Source: Aquipseudomonas alcaligenes
GTDB taxonomy: Bacteria > Pseudomonadota > Gammaproteobacteria > Pseudomonadales > Pseudomonadaceae
Direction of reading: 5' to 3'
Assembly (NCBI RefSeq): GCF_900156545.1
Contig: NZ_FTNW01000001.1
Location: 124,001-188,000, forward strand
Length of the DNA: 64,000 bases
Shown piece by piece: positions 61,825 through 64,000 of the stretch (its first letter is position 1; every line of letters begins with the position of its first letter). The position numbers were made by a program, and so were the translations under genes. The notes below the pieces were generated by a model. It did not search any database, was not told the DNA's origin, and worked only from the letters and a program-made list of their open reading frames with translations.

Positions 61825-62811
61825 ATGACTTCGACTGCCCACTGCATTGCCTTCCTGATCTGGCCGGAAACCAGGCCCATGACCCTGGCCCTGGCCGAGG
61901 AGGCCCTGCGCGTGGCGCAGCGCGTTCACCCGGAAGTGTCCTACGAACTGCGCTTCCTCCAGGCCGAAGCGCCGGCGGCTGGCGCCTGGCAGTTGCCGGG
62001 CGAGCCCTGGGCCGGGCGCCTGGAGGGTTGTCACAAGCTGTTCGTGCTGGCCGACGAGCCGCCGGCGCAGGTCGCTCCGGCGCTGGCTCAGGCGCTCAAG
62101 CAGCTGGCGCGCGGCGGCATCCCCATCGGCGGCCTGTCTGCCGGCGTCTACCCGCTGGCCCAGCTCGGCTTGCTCGACGGCTACCGCGCCGCCGTGCACT
62201 GGCGCTGGCAGGACGACTTCACCGAGCGCTTCCCCAAGGTCATCGCCACCAGCCATCTGTTCGACTGGGATCGTGATCGCCTCAGCGCCTGCGGTGGCCT
62301 GGCCGTGCTCGACCTGTTGCTCGCCGTGCTGGCCCGCGACCACGGTGCCGAACTGGCCGGCGCGGTGAGCGAGGAGCTGGTGGTCGAGCGCATCCGCGAG
62401 GGCGGCGAGCGCCAGCGCATTCCGCTGCAGAACCGCATCGGCTCCAGCCATCCCAAGCTGACCCAGGCGGTGCTGCTGATGGAGGCCAACATCGAGGAGC
62501 CGCTGACCACCGACGAGATCGCCCAGCACGTGTGCGTGTCGCGGCGTCAGCTGGAGCGGATCTTCAAGCAGTACCTCAACCGCGTGCCGAGCCAGTATTA
62601 CCTGGAGCTGCGCCTGAACAAGGCGCGCCAGCTGCTGATGCAGACCAGCAAGTCGATCATCCAGATCGGGCTTTCCTGTGGCTTCTCCTCCGGCCCGCAC
62701 TTCTCCAGCGCTTATCGCAACTTCTTTGGGGCGACGCCGCGGGAAGATCGCAATCAGCGGCGGAGTGCCAGTCCGTTTGAGATTGCTCCGGCTTCCGTTG
62801 AGCGCGGTTGA
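61825..62811 (+). CDS. argR: Arginine regulator ArgR (AraC/XylS family)
   Basis: A 328-residue regulator. The N-terminal half (about 1-190) is GlxA/DJ-1-like with FLIWPETRPMTLALAEEAL and a GLSAGVYPLAQLG loop, and the C-terminal AraC domain has DEIAQHVCVSRRQLERIFKQYLNRVPSQYY and IIQIGLSCGFSSGPHFSSAYRNFFG. It is the last gene of the aot operon, which implies autoregulation with arginine as effector. Its operators would be the TGTCGC-N8-AA sites at 57419 and 63711/63762. Confidence 0.94.
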   Translation: MTSTAHCIAFLIWPETRPMTLALAEEALRVAQRVHPEVSYELRFLQAEAPAAGAWQLPGEPWAGRLEGCHKLFVLADEPPAQVAPALAQALKQLARGGIPIGGLSAGVYPLAQLGLLDGYRAAVHWRWQDDFTERFPKVIATSHLFDWDRDRLSACGGLAVLDLLLAVLARDHGAELAGAVSEELVVERIREGGERQRIPLQNRIGSSHPKLTQAVLLMEANIEEPLTTDEIAQHVCVSRRQLERIFKQYLNRVPSQYYLELRLNKARQLLMQTSKSIIQIGLSCGFSSGPHFSSAYRNFFGATPREDRNQRRSASPFEIAPASVERG

Positions 62812-62869
62812 GGTCGGCAACTAGTCTATTTCCGTGCAACTGCTGTTTATCGTACTGTTCGATGCTTCT

Positions 62870-63539
62870 GTTCCGCCCTGCTGGGCGGGTCACTTTTTCC
62901 AGTCGCGGAAAAAGTAACCAAAAACGCTTGCCCCCGACATCCGGCCCCGCCTGCGGCGGGGTTCCCTCACTCCATCATTGCTCCAGGGGCCGGCTTACAA
63001 GGGCCATCCATGGCCCTTTAAGCCTCTCGCCGCATCCATGCGGCTCGCTCCCCTGCGCAATGATTCCGTTCGGCCTCCTGAAGGGGGCGTTTGGAGTTGC
63101 CTGAAAGTTTTGCATTCCTTTCTTTATGGTTCCCACGCTCCGCGTGGGAACCCGCCCCGTGACGCTCCGCGTCGCAGAGCCACCAGCGGCAAAAATCATG
63201 CAGTGGGCGCAGAGCGCTAAAGGCTGCATTCCCACGTAGAGCGTGGGAACGATCAATGTGCGCAGCGCCAAGAAAAAACACCAAGCACCTCGGAGCCTTA
63301 GTCCCCGTCAGGAGGCCGAGTGGAGGCGTTGCGCAGGGGAGCGGGCTGCAGGGATGCGGCGTGAGGACTAGGCGTCCCCGCTTAAAGGGGCTGGGACGCC
63401 CCTTGTGCGCCGCCCCCCCCGGAGCGGCGCCGGAGGGAGGGGAGTCGAGCGTAGCGAGACCCGGATGTCGGGGTGGCCTTCTCTTTGGTTACTTTCTCTT
63501 GGCTAGGCAAGAGAAAGTAACTCGCCGTGCAAGGCGAAA
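62870..63539. repeat. Long palindromic repeat element, copy 2
   Basis: About 670 bases between argR and aruC. The arms pair along almost the whole length: AAAGTAACCAAA (62911) with TTTGGTTACTTT (63484-63495), CCCCGACATCCGG (62932-62944) with CCGGATGTCGGGG (63461-63473), CGCCGCATCC (63028) with GGATGCGGCG (63352), GCTCCCCTGCGCAA (63047-63060) with TTGCGCAGGGGAGC (63329-63342). The centre holds GTTCCCACGCTCCGCGTGGGAAC units. The element ends with GAGAAAGTAACTCGCC. Copy 1 is at 21059. The flanks 62812-62869 and 63540-63700 show nothing else. Confidence 0.88.
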
Positions 63540-63710
63540 TCGGTAGTCGGTGCCGAGGAAAGTGTTGCGATCAGGCGGTTGAGTGCGTGCCCGGTCCCTG
63601 GGGCAATATCCACGCAAAGCCAGACGTGGTTCGACAAGGGATTTTCGTAGGGCAGCGAAATACCCCGATCCCCCCGCACAGCGTTTAAACTGCGCAATTC
63701 CGGAGCTTTC

Positions 63711-63804
63711 TGTCGCATTGCCGAAAGCCCCCGAAAACCGCGGGGTTCCGCTGTAAGAAGTTGTCGCATGGCGACAATGCGGGCCCGTGGGCAGCCCCTA
63801 CAAT
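63711..63804 (+). promoter_or_regulatory. ArgR half-sites and -10 box of aruC
   Basis: TGTCGC-ATTGCCGA-AA (63711-63726) and TGTCGC-ATGGCGAC-AA (63762-63777) both match TGTCGC-N8-AA. A -10-like TACAAT is at 63799-63804. The gap of 22 bases from the proximal half-site end to the -10 is the same as at aotJ. Confidence 0.8.
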
Positions 63805-63855
63805 CCTTTCATCACCTGCCATTTTGTGCGGTGTTCCTTATTCAGGAGAGCCCCG

Positions 63856-64000
63856 ATGTCCGTTCAGCACGATCCGGTGCAGCGCGCCGATTTCGATCAG
63901 TATCTGGTCCCCAACTATGCCCCTGCCGCCTTTGTTCCGGTGCGTGGCCTGGGTTCGCGAGTCTGGGATCAGAGCGGTCGCGAGCTGATCGACTTCGCCG
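63856..64000 (+). CDS. aruC: Succinylornithine/acetylornithine aminotransferase, start of gene (cut by window edge)
   Basis: Only the first 48 residues are seen. They read [21 protein letters not shown] and then [27 protein letters not shown], the usual N-terminus of AstC/ArgD-type class III aminotransferases. AGGAGAG precedes the ATG. In P. aeruginosa aruC heads the arginine succinyltransferase operon; the ArgR sites just upstream support this. The frame is open to the window end. Confidence 0.88.
   Translation, partial: MSVQHDPVQRADFDQYLVPNYAPAAFVPVRGLGSRVWDQSGRELIDFA

Overview
The window is a gene-dense, high-GC stretch of a Pseudomonas-type gammaproteobacterial chromosome. The evidence is the set of recognisable pseudomonad loci: the phhRABC phenylalanine hydroxylase locus, aotJQMOP-argR followed by the start of aruC, edd/pgl of the Entner-Doudoroff route, ccoG, acs, and REP-type palindromes. 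From memory, the right half (aroP, phhCBA/phhR, acs, aot-argR, aruC) runs in the same order as the PA0865-PA0895 part of P. aeruginosa PAO1. The left end cuts a polyphosphate:AMP phosphotransferase and the right end cuts aruC. I saw no tRNA, rRNA, CRISPR array, transposase or prophage gene.

Layout. 1-13 kb is housekeeping: polyphosphate kinase tail, EamA exporter, quinone reductase, fumC, a BolA-like protein, trhO, a DsbA-like protein coupled to an ABC exporter, a MocR regulator and ccoG. 13.4-17.4 kb is a compact tyrosine/homogentisate operon (hppD, hmgA-like, fahA, maiA). 17.5-20.9 kb is a cytochrome bd operon (cydP-A-B-X-ybgE) behind an Anr/FNR-type promoter. 21.0-23.2 kb holds the first copy of a ~650-bp palindromic repeat and an atypical LprI-like gene. 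23.4-30.5 kb is an arylpyruvate module (Lrp regulator, fused indolepyruvate:ferredoxin oxidoreductase, Leu/Phe-type dehydrogenase, aromatic permease). 30.5-37.5 kb has a chemoreceptor, a membrane hydrolase, edd-pgl, arfB and a diguanylate cyclase. 37.7-43.7 kb is a selenium module: a PhnDCEE-like ABC transporter divergent from selD-mnmH. 44-48.3 kb is phhABC with divergent phhR. 48.5-50.6 kb is acs. 50.7-53.1 kb encodes a secreted reprolysin-like metalloprotease and a separate membrane-anchored partner. 53.4-57.2 kb is a phosphoketolase-like TPP enzyme with a beta-CASP RNase. 57.4-64 kb is arginine uptake and its regulator, a second copy of the large repeat, and aruC.

How the genes work together. 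Three modules converge on aromatic amino acids: uptake (AroP), hydroxylation of Phe to Tyr with transamination (PhhABC under PhhR), homogentisate cleavage to fumarate and acetoacetate (HppD/HmgA/FahA/MaiA), and an alternative oxidative decarboxylation of arylpyruvates (IOR). The arginine genes form one regulon: matching TGTCGC-N8-AA ArgR half-sites lie at the same distance from the -10 boxes of aotJ and aruC. Several families of short palindromic repeats (CCCTCTCCC type, REPIN, CCCGGATGCAATCCGGG type) sit between genes of these modules. The most unusual structures are the two ~650-bp elements whose whole length can fold back on itself.
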